Below are positions 39,891 through 48,682 of a stretch of DNA of 54,604 bases, in pieces. The notes beneath the pieces were generated by a model, which had not been told where the DNA came from, did no database searches, and saw nothing but the letters and a program-made list of their open reading frames with translations. Position numbers and translations under genes: made by a program. The stretch's first letter is position 1. Every line of letters starts with the position of its first letter. This DNA is from Hymenobacter negativus (GTDB lineage Bacteria; Bacteroidota; Bacteroidia; Cytophagales; Hymenobacteraceae), in assembly GCF_016056375.1 (NCBI RefSeq), contig NZ_JAEDAE010000014.1, positions 1-54,604 of the forward strand, written 5' to 3'.

Positions 39891-41378
39891 ATGAAACCCC
39901 GAATCATTAAGCTTCTTTTGTTGCTCGCGCCGCTGGGTGCGCTACAGCAGCCGGTGGCGGCTCAGGCAGTGCAAACCGCCGCGCCCGCCCTCACACTGGC
40001 CGAGGTGATTGCCCAAGCGCTCGACCATTCGGCCGCCGGGCAGCAAACTATCACCAACCGCGAAACCAGCTACTGGACCTGGCGTGGATACGAAGCCAAT
40101 TACCGGCCGCAATTGGGCCTTAAGGGCACGCTGCCCTACTACGTGCATGGGATTCAGGCTGTAGGTCAGCCCGATGGCACCACGCTCTTCCAGACGGTGC
40201 ACAACAATTTCTCGGAAACCAGCCTGAGCCTGACCCAGAATATCGGGCCGACCGGTGGGCAGGTAATTGTGGGTGCAACGGTGCAGCGGACGGATGTTTT
40301 CAACGATGCGGCGGGCAATTTTCACAGCTATAACACCCAGCCGTTTACGCTGGGCATCGTGCAGCCGCTGGGCCAGTTCAACGCGCTGAAATGGGCGCGG
40401 GCCATCGAGCCGCTGCGCTATCAGGAAAGTCAGCGGGCCTACGTGGAAGAGCGCGAAACCGTGGCGCAGCGCGTGACGGAGCTGTATTTCGATGTGCTGC
40501 TGCAACAGGTGAACGCCGCCGTGGCCGGCCAGAATGCCCAGGCTACGGCTGAGCTGCTGCGCATCGGCCGCGAGCGGTTTGCGCTGGGGCGGCTGTCGCA
40601 GAGCGACTTATTACAGCTGGAATTGAACCTGCTCGATGCCCGCCAAGCCCAAAATCAGGCCCGGCTTGATGCCGAAAGTGCGGCCGTGCAGCTACAAGCT
40701 TACACCGGCCAGCCGGCAGCCGCGGGCACCCTGGCGCTGGCCGTGCCCGCGCCGGCCCCGCAACCGACCGTGGCTCCGGCACAAGCGCTGGCCGAGGCCC
40801 GGCAGTACCGCAGTACTACGCTGGCCCTGCGCCGCCGGCTGCTGCAGGCCGAGCGCGACGTGGCCCAGGCGCACGGCACCACCGGCTTTCAGGCCAGCCT
40901 CACGGCCAATCTGGGCTATGTGAACCAGGCCCGAAATTTCACGGATACTTACGTGAACCTGCGCGACCAGCAGCAGGTGCGACTGGCTTTTTCACTGCCG
41001 CTCATGGACTGGGGCCGCCGCCAGGCCATCGTGAAAGCCGCCGAGCTCACTCGCGACCAGACCCGGCACGACGTGGCCCAAGAGGAGCGCAGCTTCGAGC
41101 AAACGGTGCTGACGCAGGCCGGGCAGCAGCCCGCGCTGGCCGAGCAGATTGCGCTGGCCGGCCGGGCCGACTCGCTGGCCCAGCGCCGCTACGACATTGC
41201 CCGCGCCACCTACCTGCTGGGCCGCATCAGCCTCACGGATTTGACCCTGGCCTCGGTGGCCAAGGACGGGGCGCGGCGCGGCTACATTTTCGCCCTGCGC
41301 GCCGGCTGGGTGGCCTATTATCGCCTGCGGGCCCTCACTTTATTCGATTTCGAAACCCAAACTCCCCTTCTCAAATGA
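39891..41378 (+). CDS. TolC-family outer-membrane efflux protein
   Basis: The 495-residue protein has a signal peptide (IIKLLLLLAPLGALQQPVAA) and two long alpha-helical repeats of the outer-membrane efflux family, with beta strands between (SETSLSLTQNIGPTGGQVIV, TQPFTLGIVQPLGQFNALKW; then FQASLTANLGYVNQA and VRLAFSLPLMDWGRR). It forms the outer-membrane channel of the exporter. It begins 12 bp after the adaptor, and its stop overlaps the ATPase start (ATGA), so translation is coupled. Family assignment is sure; the transported compound is not. Confidence 0.9.
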   Translation: MKPRIIKLLLLLAPLGALQQPVAAQAVQTAAPALTLAEVIAQALDHSAAGQQTITNRETSYWTWRGYEANYRPQLGLKGTLPYYVHGIQAVGQPDGTTLFQTVHNNFSETSLSLTQNIGPTGGQVIVGATVQRTDVFNDAAGNFHSYNTQPFTLGIVQPLGQFNALKWARAIEPLRYQESQRAYVEERETVAQRVTELYFDVLLQQVNAAVAGQNAQATAELLRIGRERFALGRLSQSDLLQLELNLLDARQAQNQARLDAESAAVQLQAYTGQPAAAGTLALAVPAPAPQPTVAPAQALAEARQYRSTTLALRRRLLQAERDVAQAHGTTGFQASLTANLGYVNQARNFTDTYVNLRDQQQVRLAFSLPLMDWGRRQAIVKAAELTRDQTRHDVAQEERSFEQTVLTQAGQQPALAEQIALAGRADSLAQRRYDIARATYLLGRISLTDLTLASVAKDGARRGYIFALRAGWVAYYRLRALTLFDFETQTPLLK

Positions 41379-42103
41379 GCCCGGAAACCGACCTCCGCCA
41401 ACCCGATGCCGCCGCGCCCGACCGTGCCGTGCCCGTTCTGCGCCTCCGCGACATCGAGAAAGTTTACCAGACTAAAACCATCGAAACGGTGGCCCTGAAC
41501 CAAGTGAACCTGACCGTGAACCGTGGCGAGTTTGTCTCTATCATGGGGCCGAGCGGCTGCGGAAAGTCGACCTTGCTCAGCCTGATGGGCCTGCTCGACG
41601 AGCCCACCGGCGGCGTGATTGAGGTGGACGGCCGCGCCGTGACCTCCTACTCCGACAAAGAGCTGGCGGGGCTACGCAACCTGAAAATCGGCTTCGTGTT
41701 TCAGAGCTACCACCTGATAAACGACCTCTCGGTGGTCGACAATGTGGAGTTGCCGTTGCTCTACCGGCCCGGCATGGGCGGCAAGGAGCGCCGCCAGCGC
41801 GCCCTTGCCGCGCTGGATAAAGTGGGCTTGAATGCGCGTACCGGTCACTTCCCAGCCCAGCTTTCGGGCGGGCAGCGGCAGCGGGTGGCCATTGCGCGGG
41901 CGCTGGCCGGTGGGCCGGAAATCATCCTGGCCGACGAGCCGACCGGCAACCTCGACTCGGTGATGGGGGAGGAGATTATCGACCTGTTGCTGGAGCTGAA
42001 CCGCGAGCAGGGCGTGACCATCGTGATGGTGACCCACGACCTGCAGCAAGCTATGAAGACGCAGCGCGTGATTCGGTTTTTCGACGGCAGCCAGGTTGGA
42101 TAA
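41375..42103 (+). CDS. MacB/LolD-type ABC transporter ATP-binding protein
   Basis: The 242-residue ATPase contains Walker A (GPSGCGKST, 58-66), Q loop (FVFQSYHL), signature LSGGQRQRVAIARAL, Walker B EIILADEPTGNLD and the H-loop MVTHD. The length and the NLD signature after Walker B place it among LolD/MacB-like ATPases that power FtsX-type permeases. The N-terminal 20 residues are a polar extension. It shares an ATGA overlap with the TolC gene and is followed by a palindromic repeat and two permease genes. Confidence 0.93.
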   Translation: MSPETDLRQPDAAAPDRAVPVLRLRDIEKVYQTKTIETVALNQVNLTVNRGEFVSIMGPSGCGKSTLLSLMGLLDEPTGGVIEVDGRAVTSYSDKELAGLRNLKIGFVFQSYHLINDLSVVDNVELPLLYRPGMGGKERRQRALAALDKVGLNARTGHFPAQLSGGQRQRVAIARALAGGPEIILADEPTGNLDSVMGEEIIDLLLELNREQGVTIVMVTHDLQQAMKTQRVIRFFDGSQVG

Positions 42104-42104
42104 T

Positions 42105-42193
42105 CAGTAAACAGTTATCAGTTCACAGTGAGCAATCAGCATGCTCGCACAACTGCCAACTGTTCATTCCTCACCGTTAACTGATAACTGAAA
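42105..42193. repeat. REP-like palindrome between ATPase and permease 1
   Basis: CAGTTATCAGTT (42112-42123) is inverted as AACTGATAACTG (42179-42190), with less regular pairing inside. It fills the whole gap between the ATPase stop and the permease ATG, so it sits inside an operon. Confidence 0.8.
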
Positions 42194-43453
42194 ATGCTTC
42201 TCTCTTACTTAAAAATCGCCTGGAAGGTGCTGATGCGCCGCAAGTTCTTCACCTTCATCAGCCTGTTTGGCGTGAGCTTCACGCTGATGATATTGCTGGT
42301 GGTGATGGCCATGTTCGACCACGCTGTGGGGCCCAACGCGCCGATGAAGCGCGTGGACCGCATGCTGTTCGTGAACACCATCCGGCACCAGATGGCCGAT
42401 GGGCACGGTTGGATGAGCAACCTGGCGAGCATCCACTTTGTGGACGACTACGTGCGCAAGATGAAGACGCCCGAAAAGGTGGGCATTACCACCGCCTCGG
42501 CCAATGCCACGGCTTTTACCCAGAGCAAATTGCTGCCGCTGGACATGGCTTATACCGACGGCAGCTTCTGGCAAATCATGGACTATGATTTCCTGGGCGG
42601 GCGGGCCTTCACGGCCGACGAGGTGGCGCAGGCCCAGCACGTGTGCATCATCAACGAGGCTACGGCCCGGGCCTACTTCGGCCGCCCCGACGTGGTGGGG
42701 CAGACAATCGAAATCGACCTGAAACGCTACCGCGTGGCCGGGGTGGTGCGCAACGTATCGGCCGCCCAGGTGTATGCTTACGCCGACGTATGGGTGCCCT
42801 ACACGCTGAGTCCGCAGTACTTCAAGGACGACCGGCTGGAAGGCGATTTCCTGTTGGTGCTGCTGGCTCCCTCGGCAGCGGCCGTGCCGGCCGTGAGCGA
42901 AGAGTACCAGCAGATGATGAAGCGGATACCCATTCCGCGGCCCAAAGAGGTGAAAGCCATTTACTCCTACGCCGACCCCATCGTGCCAGGCGTCACCCGG
43001 GGCATTCTGGGCAACGAGCCCAGCCTGCAAAACGACCAGATTACCAAATTCTACGTGCTGGTGGGCGGGCTGGCGTTGCTATTCATGCTGCTGCCCGTGC
43101 TGAACCTGGTAAATCTGAACGTGACGCGCATTCTGGAGCGCTCGGGCGAGATAGGGGTGCGCAAGGCGTTTGGGGCGGCCAGCATCGATTTGGTGGGGCA
43201 GTTTCTGGTGGAAAACCTGGTGCTGGCGCTGGTGGGCGGGCTGCTGGGCCTGGGCCTGGCCGCCGGCGCGCTGGCCCTCGTGAACGAGGCGCACCCCGTT
43301 GCTTACGCCCACTTTGCGCTCAGCTGGAGCGTGTTTGGCTGGGGCATGGTGCTCACCCTGCTCTTCGGCCTGATGAGCGGTGTCTACCCGGCCTGGAAAA
43401 TGTCGCGCCTCAACCCCGTGGCTGCCCTGCGCGGCGGGGGCGAACAGAAATAG
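42194..43453 (+). CDS. FtsX/MacB-type ABC transporter permease 1
   Basis: The 419-residue protein has one helix near the N terminus (FTFISLFGVSFTLMILLVVM), a large periplasmic MacB_PCD domain (~45-275) and three C-terminal helices (YVLVGGLALLFMLLPVLNLV; FLVENLVLALVGGLLGLGLA; WSVFGWGMVLTLLFGLMSG). The conserved cytoplasmic segment RILERSGEIGVRKAFGA and the terminal KMSRLNPVAALRGG mark the FtsX family. With the second permease it would form the membrane dimer used by MacAB-type mechanotransmission exporters. There are 91 bp of palindromic DNA before its start. Confidence 0.92.
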   Translation: MLLSYLKIAWKVLMRRKFFTFISLFGVSFTLMILLVVMAMFDHAVGPNAPMKRVDRMLFVNTIRHQMADGHGWMSNLASIHFVDDYVRKMKTPEKVGITTASANATAFTQSKLLPLDMAYTDGSFWQIMDYDFLGGRAFTADEVAQAQHVCIINEATARAYFGRPDVVGQTIEIDLKRYRVAGVVRNVSAAQVYAYADVWVPYTLSPQYFKDDRLEGDFLLVLLAPSAAAVPAVSEEYQQMMKRIPIPRPKEVKAIYSYADPIVPGVTRGILGNEPSLQNDQITKFYVLVGGLALLFMLLPVLNLVNLNVTRILERSGEIGVRKAFGAASIDLVGQFLVENLVLALVGGLLGLGLAAGALALVNEAHPVAYAHFALSWSVFGWGMVLTLLFGLMSGVYPAWKMSRLNPVAALRGGGEQK

Positions 43454-43469
43454 TTAATGGTGAAACTAG

Positions 43470-43516
43470 TGTCATCCTGAGCGCAGCGAAGGACCTTCGC
43501 TGCGCTCAGGATGACA
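43470..43516. repeat. Perfect 47-bp palindrome (GTCATCCTGAGCGCAGCG family), copy 1
   Basis: Two 23-bp arms (43470-43492 and 43494-43516) are exact inverses with a single central A. It lies between the two permease genes. A related element with a 23-nt spacer lies at 50057-50165. Confidence 0.95.
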
Positions 43517-43542
43517 GACAAAATCTAAACTCGTCAAACTCC

Positions 43543-44742
43543 ATGCTCCGCCATCTTTTCACCCTCATCTGGAACCGCAAGCGGGCCAACCTGCTGCTGA
43601 TTTCCGAAATCTTTTTTTCGTTCGTGGTGCTGTTTGGATTGGGCACGGTGCTCATCACCGCAGGCAAAAACTTCCTGACGCCGCGCGGCTTCGAGTCGGC
43701 GCAGGTGTGGCGGCTGCTGGTGCGTGCCGGGCAGGGCCAGAAGATGCCCCGCGCCGAGCTCGACGACGTGCTGCGCCAGGTGAAGGCCCTGCCCGGCGTG
43801 CAAACTGTGGCCCTGACCAGCAACAACCTGCCCTTCACCTTCAATACCAACAACTCGGACTTCGTGTATAAGGGCCGCAAAACGCCCTTCGCCAACACCT
43901 ACGACGCCGACGACCACTACGCCGAAGTCCTGCGCCTGCACCTGCGCGAGGGCCGCTGGTTTGCGCCGGCCGACGACGGCACCCACCACCGCCCCGTGGT
44001 CATCACCGAAAATATGCGCCAGTACCTATTCGGCGATGAGCCGGCGCTGGGCAAAATTTTCCGCTACCCCATGGTGGTCAAAAACACCAAGCCCGAGCAC
44101 GAGTTCCAAGTGGTGGGCGTGGTAGATAATGTGCGGATGACGACCGAATTCGATGAGGCCATCCCCTCGGTGTGGATGCGCCTGCTGCCCTACGACACCA
44201 CCCACTGGGAAACGGCCGCCGTACTGGTGCGCGTGGCCCCCGGCCAGGGCGGCGCCTTGCAGGAAAAAATAGCCCGCACCGTGGCCGGCGTCACGCGCCA
44301 ATGGAGCACCGAAGTGCGCGTGATGGAAGACGACCGCCTGCACCGCCGCCGCTATACGCTGGTACCGGTGGTGGGGCTGGGCCTCATGGGCCTGTTCCTC
44401 ATCATTAATGTAGCGCTGGGCTTGTTCGGGGTGCTGTGGTACAACATCAGCCAGCGCCGGGCCGAGATTGGGCTGCGCCGGGCCATGGGGGCCACGGGCG
44501 CGGGCATCGGCTGGCAGTTTTTGGGTGAAATGATGGTAGTCACCACCTTCGGGGTACTGCTGGGCGGGCTGCTGGCGGCCCAGTTCCCGCTGCTCAATGC
44601 CTTCGACCTGCCCACCCAGCCCTATCTGCTGGCCATCGCGGCGGCGGCCTGCGCGGTGTACGCCATCACGGCGCTGTGCGCGTGGCAGCCCAGCCGGCTG
44701 GCGGCGCGCATTCACCCGGCGGTGGCCCTGCGCGAGGAGTAG
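43543..44742 (+). CDS. FtsX/MacB-type ABC transporter permease 2
   Basis: The 399-residue product has the same plan as permease 1: an N-terminal helix (LLLISEIFFSFVVLFGLGTV), a periplasmic MacB_PCD domain (~50-275) and three C-terminal helices (LVPVVGLGLMGLFLIINVAL; LGEMMVVTTFGVLLGGLLAA; YLLAIAAAACAVYAITALCA). ISQRRAEIGLRRAMGATG is the conserved FtsX segment and HPAVALREE the tail. Two different permease chains with one ATPase suggest a heterodimer. The ATG at 43543 gives the family length; the frame is open upstream through the other permease gene but does not resemble a protein. Confidence 0.92.
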   Translation: MLRHLFTLIWNRKRANLLLISEIFFSFVVLFGLGTVLITAGKNFLTPRGFESAQVWRLLVRAGQGQKMPRAELDDVLRQVKALPGVQTVALTSNNLPFTFNTNNSDFVYKGRKTPFANTYDADDHYAEVLRLHLREGRWFAPADDGTHHRPVVITENMRQYLFGDEPALGKIFRYPMVVKNTKPEHEFQVVGVVDNVRMTTEFDEAIPSVWMRLLPYDTTHWETAAVLVRVAPGQGGALQEKIARTVAGVTRQWSTEVRVMEDDRLHRRRYTLVPVVGLGLMGLFLIINVALGLFGVLWYNISQRRAEIGLRRAMGATGAGIGWQFLGEMMVVTTFGVLLGGLLAAQFPLLNAFDLPTQPYLLAIAAAACAVYAITALCAWQPSRLAARIHPAVALREE

Positions 44743-44861
44743 GGAGGCGGCCAATTATCTTGCCGCAGCTAGCTGGTAGCGCAGGCAACTTCCGGGCCGC
44801 CCGCTGCATCTGTCGCTTCAGCAACGCTGCTTTTCATCCTCACCTTTTTTCTGTAGTAGTT

Positions 44862-45560
44862 ATGAAAAACCTCACCGCCACCGCCTTTTTCTGCCTCCTG
44901 AGCACGGCTGCCTTTGCCCAGGCCGGGCCCCAGGTGCGCAACGTGGCCAGCTTCCACGCCGTGGAGGTGGGCAACGGCATTGAGCTGCGCCTGACTTCCG
45001 GCACCACCCAGCGCGTGGTGGCCAGCGCCGAAGAAGCCGACCAGCTCGACCGCATCCTGACGGAAGTGCGCGACGGCGTGCTCAAAATCAGCTTCGACCG
45101 CGAGTGGGCCGAGACGCTGGGCCTGAAAAACGTGCGCCACATGCGCGTCGACGTCACGGCCACCAGCCTCACGGCCCTGCACGCCAGCAGCGGCGCGCAC
45201 GCCGAAGTGGTGGGCGCCTTCACCACCCAGGGCTTGGACGTGGCCGCGTCGTCGGGCGGCAGCGTCAAGGCCACTTTCATCAGCACCGATGTCAACGCGC
45301 ACGTGAGCAGCGGCGGCGTGGCCACCCTGGCCGGCACCGCCCAGCGCCTCGACGTAGGGGCTAGCAGCGGCGGCGTGTTCAAAGGCGATGGCCTGGTGGC
45401 CCGCGTCTGCGATGCCTCGGCCAGCAGCGGCGGCAACCTGAGCGTGACCGTGCAGGAAACCCTGACCGCCGACGCCAGCAGCGGCGGCGGCGTGCGCTAT
45501 TCCGGCTCGCCCCGCGTGAGCAAGCGCACCAGCAGCGGCGGCAGCGTGAAGCAGCGGTAG
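44862..45560 (+). CDS. Head-GIN (DUF2807) domain secreted protein
   Basis: The 232-residue protein has a signal peptide (MKNLTATAFFCLLSTAAFA) and a putative auto-transporter adhesin, head GIN domain (DUF2807). NVASFHAVEVGNGIELRLTSG is the typical start; the rest is a right-handed beta-helix with ASSGG turns repeated about every 20 residues (HASSGAH, AASSGGS, VSSGGV, ASSGGV, ASSGGN, ASSGGG, TSSGGS). Function is unknown; related proteins are periplasmic or surface-bound in Bacteroidota. It lies 119 bp after the exporter permease and before the NtrC-type regulator, so it may belong to the same cluster. Confidence 0.85.
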   Translation: MKNLTATAFFCLLSTAAFAQAGPQVRNVASFHAVEVGNGIELRLTSGTTQRVVASAEEADQLDRILTEVRDGVLKISFDREWAETLGLKNVRHMRVDVTATSLTALHASSGAHAEVVGAFTTQGLDVAASSGGSVKATFISTDVNAHVSSGGVATLAGTAQRLDVGASSGGVFKGDGLVARVCDASASSGGNLSVTVQETLTADASSGGGVRYSGSPRVSKRTSSGGSVKQR

Positions 45561-45567
45561 GCTGCTT

Positions 45568-45660
45568 AGTGCTTGGTAATTAAGTATTCGCCTTGCAATT
45601 CGGCTGAACTTTTCCGAGTGCCCTGAACACCAGGTGCCAAGCACTTGGCAACAAGCACTC
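45568..45660. repeat. Imperfect REP-like palindrome before the NtrC-type gene
   Basis: AGTGCTTG at the left is inverted as CAAGCACT at the right edge, and AAGTATT/AAGTGCTTGG-type segments add further imperfect pairing. It occupies most of the gap between the head-GIN gene and the regulator. Confidence 0.6.
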
Positions 45661-45685
45661 TGGGCAATAAGCCCCAAAAAACATC

Positions 45686-47080
45686 ATGTTTCTCATTGTC
45701 GACGATGACCTGGCAATCCGTACCTCGCTGAAGCTGCTGCTGAAGCAGGCCGGCTACCCCGCGCAGGCCGTGGCCACGCCCGCCGAGGCCCTGGCTGTGG
45801 TGCGCAAAGCCCCGCCCCGGCTGGTGCTCATGGACATGAACTTCTCGCTCGATACCAGCGGGCACGATGGCCTGGCCCTGCTGGCCCAGGTGAAAGCCGT
45901 TGCCCCGCAGGTGCCTGTCATCCTCATCACCGGCTGGGGCAGCATCGCGCTGGCCGTGGAGGGCATGAAGGCCGGCGCGGCCGAGTTCGTGACCAAGCCC
46001 TGGCACAACGACTCGCTGCTCCAGACCATTCGCACGGTGCTGGCCGTGCACGAACACCCCGCCGAGCCCGCCGCGGAGCCCACCGAAGCCCCTGCCCGCC
46101 AGCGCCGCCAGCTCGACCAGCAGTTTGCCTTTCGGGATATTATCGGGCACGATGCCCAGCTGCTGCACGTATTGCGCCAGGTGGGCCAGGTGGCCGCCAC
46201 CGATGCCGCCGTGCTCATCGAGGGCGAAAGCGGCACCGGCAAGGAACTCATCGCCGAAGCCATTCACCGCAACAGCCCGCGCCGAAACCAGGCCTTCGTG
46301 AAGGTGAACCTGGGCGGCATTTCGAGCAGCTTGTTTGAAAGCGAGATGTTCGGCCACCGCCGGGGCGCGTTCACCGATGCCAAAACCGACCGCGTGGGCC
46401 GCTTCGAGCTGGCCAACGGCGGCACCATTTTCCTCGATGAAATCGGCGAGCTGGAGCTGGCCTCGCAGGTGAAGTTGCTGCGCGTGCTGCAAGACCGCAC
46501 CTACGAAGTCCTGGGCGACTCCAAACCCCGCCGGCTCGACATCCGCGTCATCGCCGCCACCAACCGCAACCTGGCCGAGATGGTGCAGCAGGGCCGTTTC
46601 CGCGAAGACTTGTTCTACCGCATTAACCTGATTTCGGTGCGCCTGCCCGCCCTGCGCGAACGGGCGGCCGACATTCCCTTATTGGCCCAACACTTCCTCG
46701 ACCAGCTGCGGGCTACCTACCAGCGCCCGGCCCTGCGCGTGAGCACCCGCGCCCTGCACTGGCTGCGCGAGCAAGCCCTGCCCGGCAACATCCGCGAGCT
46801 CAAAAACCTGGTAGAGCGCGCTGTCCTCGTCAGCGGCAAGGAGGAATTAGGCCCCGAGGATTTCCAGGCCAACGCCATGAAATCACTCAGCCACTCCGTC
46901 ACGCAGTCGCCGTTGCCCGCTCCCGGCACCATGACCCTCGATGAGCTAGAGGCCCAGATGATTCGGCAGAGTCTGGCACACTACGACGGCAACATCAGCC
47001 GCGTGGCGAAGGCGTTGGGGCTGAGCCGGGGCGCATTGTATCGCAGGTTCGAGAAGCATGGCATCCCGTATGATGCGTAG
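45686..47080 (+). CDS. Sigma-54-dependent response regulator, NtrC family
   Basis: The 464-residue protein has a receiver domain (FLIVDDDLA; phospho-acceptor Asp50 in LVLMDMNF; FVTKPW), an AAA+ domain and a C-terminal Fis-type helix-turn-helix (MTLDELEAQMIRQSL, GNISRVAKALGLSRGALYRR). The AAA+ core is intact: Walker A GESGTGKE (180-187), Walker B GGTIFLDEIGEL, sensor and Arg-finger regions (FREDLFYRIN). The sigma-54 contact loop reads GAFTDA (227-232) where the consensus is GAFTGA. It probably activates the exporter promoter at 38576. The kinase gene follows after a palindromic repeat. Confidence 0.93.
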   Translation: MFLIVDDDLAIRTSLKLLLKQAGYPAQAVATPAEALAVVRKAPPRLVLMDMNFSLDTSGHDGLALLAQVKAVAPQVPVILITGWGSIALAVEGMKAGAAEFVTKPWHNDSLLQTIRTVLAVHEHPAEPAAEPTEAPARQRRQLDQQFAFRDIIGHDAQLLHVLRQVGQVAATDAAVLIEGESGTGKELIAEAIHRNSPRRNQAFVKVNLGGISSSLFESEMFGHRRGAFTDAKTDRVGRFELANGGTIFLDEIGELELASQVKLLRVLQDRTYEVLGDSKPRRLDIRVIAATNRNLAEMVQQGRFREDLFYRINLISVRLPALRERAADIPLLAQHFLDQLRATYQRPALRVSTRALHWLREQALPGNIRELKNLVERAVLVSGKEELGPEDFQANAMKSLSHSVTQSPLPAPGTMTLDELEAQMIRQSLAHYDGNISRVAKALGLSRGALYRRFEKHGIPYDA

Positions 47081-47092
47081 GAGCAATCGGGG

Positions 47093-47210
47093 GTAGAGAC
47101 ACAATACTTTGCGTCTCGTCGTTGAACAGCCGGGACTGCGCGGAATCGCCCATAACCGTGCGGACTAAACAACATCAGCAACGACGAGGCGCAAAATATT
47201 GCGTCTCTAC
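47093..47210. repeat. REP-like palindrome, GTAGAGACGC family, copy 2
   Basis: The arms (GTAGAGACACAATACTTTGC and its inverse ending GCGTCTCTAC, each continuing with a CGTCGTTG / CAACGACG stretch) are the same as in the element at 38356-38465, with a different central spacer. It lies between the regulator and kinase genes. Confidence 0.88.
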
Positions 47211-47254
47211 CCATTCAGCGTGGCGTTCCGCCTGATGTTCTTTTGCCCCAATCC

Positions 47255-48553
47255 ATGTCCCTCCGTCTCCAGTTTCTCCTCTTCACTACCCTCATTCACG
47301 TCGTGCTCATTGCGCTGGCGGTCCAGCTGCGCACCACCAACGTGCCGCTGTTCTTTGGGAGCGAGGTGTTGCTGCTCATCAGCATCGCCGTCACCGCGCA
47401 GCTTTATCGGGGCTTTGTGCGTCCGTTTCAGCTTATTGCGGCGGGCACGGCGGCCATTCAGGCCCAGGATTTTAGCATGAAGTTCGTGCCCGTGGGCCAG
47501 CGCGACATGGACCAGCTCATCCTCGTGTATAACCAGATGATTGACGCCCTGCGGCACGAGCGCGTGAGCCAGCACGAAAAAAGCTTCCTGCTCGAACGCC
47601 TCATTCAGGCCTCGCCCGCCGGCATCCTCATTCTCGATTTCGAAGGCCGAATTGAAAGTGCCAACGCCGCTGCCGCACGCTTCATCGGCCAGCCGGCCGC
47701 CGCGCTGGCCGGCCAGGTTCTGGCCGAACTAGCCGCGCCCTGGGGCCCGGCCCTGGCCACCCTGGCCGAAGACCAGCCGCAGGCCCTGCGCCTCTCCGGC
47801 CTGGCCACCTACCGCGCCCACGCCGCCCATTTCCTGGACCGGGGCTTCACGCGCCGCTTCATTGTGTTGGAAGAGCTGACTCAGGAGCTCATCAAGCAGG
47901 AAAAGCAGGCCTACGGGCAGCTCATCCGCATGATGTCGCACGAAATCAATAATTCCATCGGGGCCATCAACTCCATCCTGCACAGCTTCCAGCACTACGC
48001 CCCCCAGCTCGACCCCGCCGACCAGCCCGACTTCACCCAGGCCCTCGACGTAAGCATCGCCCGCAACACCCAGCTGGCCAACTTTATTGCCAACTTCGCC
48101 CACCTCGTACGCCTGCCCCCGCCCGTGCCGCATCCCACCGATGTGCACGCCCTGCTGCGCGGCATCGGCCGTCTGCTTCAGCCCCTGAGCGAGGAGCGCA
48201 ACATTGCCTGGCACCTGGAGCTGCCCGCCGGCCCGCTCATGTTGCCCCTCGACGCCCAGCAAATAGAGCAGGCCCTGCTCAATGTGGCCAAAAACGCCCT
48301 CGAAGCCATTGGCCGCGACGGCAACGTGTGGGTGCGCACCACGCTCAGCCCACCCGCCCTCACCATCGAAAACGACGGCCCCGGCCTCACCCCCGAGGTC
48401 AGCCAGCGGCTCTTCACGCCCTTCTTCAGCACCAAGCGCGACGGCCAGGGCATCGGCCTCACGCTGGTGCGCGACGTGCTGCTGGCCCACGGCTTCCGCT
48501 TCCGCCTCGAAACGAATGAGGCCGGCCGCACGGCATTTAGTATTGATTTCTAA
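47255..48553 (+). CDS. Membrane sensor histidine kinase (NtrB-like)
   Basis: The 432-residue kinase has two close N-terminal helices (LFTTLIHVVLIALAVQL and LFFGSEVLLLISIAVTAQLY) with almost no periplasmic loop, a HAMP-like linker, a PAS domain (LIQASPAGILILDFEGRIESAN), a HisKA domain with the phospho-accepting His in MMSHEINNSIGAI, and an ATPase domain (LLNVAKNALEAI, ENDGPGLTP, GIGLTLVRDVLLAHG). The near absence of a sensing loop points to a signal within the membrane or cytoplasm, or from the nearby exporter. It should phosphorylate the upstream NtrC-type regulator. The ATG at 47255 gives a compact start; an in-frame TTG lies 12 bp earlier. Confidence 0.92.
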   Translation: MSLRLQFLLFTTLIHVVLIALAVQLRTTNVPLFFGSEVLLLISIAVTAQLYRGFVRPFQLIAAGTAAIQAQDFSMKFVPVGQRDMDQLILVYNQMIDALRHERVSQHEKSFLLERLIQASPAGILILDFEGRIESANAAAARFIGQPAAALAGQVLAELAAPWGPALATLAEDQPQALRLSGLATYRAHAAHFLDRGFTRRFIVLEELTQELIKQEKQAYGQLIRMMSHEINNSIGAINSILHSFQHYAPQLDPADQPDFTQALDVSIARNTQLANFIANFAHLVRLPPPVPHPTDVHALLRGIGRLLQPLSEERNIAWHLELPAGPLMLPLDAQQIEQALLNVAKNALEAIGRDGNVWVRTTLSPPALTIENDGPGLTPEVSQRLFTPFFSTKRDGQGIGLTLVRDVLLAHGFRFRLETNEAGRTAFSIDF

Positions 48554-48682
48554 ATGGGGGTTATTTTTAATGGGGTTTTCGGTGAATTGAATAATTAATG
48601 ATGTTTTTGGGTGTTGTTATGAAAGGGGGTAAGTGAAAATTATTTAATATCTTCGGTCAGGTGTCTCTAAATTTACCCCACT

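Noticed and set aside
42643..43542. Upstream extension of the permease 2 frame through permease 1
   Set aside because: The extension is an Arg/Gly-rich out-of-frame reading of the permease 1 gene; the real permease starts at 43543 with a normal first helix.
48554..48682. Sigma-54 promoter before amt
   Set aside because: No TGGC-N8-TTGC pattern is present; a TATCTTCG element fits the primary sigma factor better.
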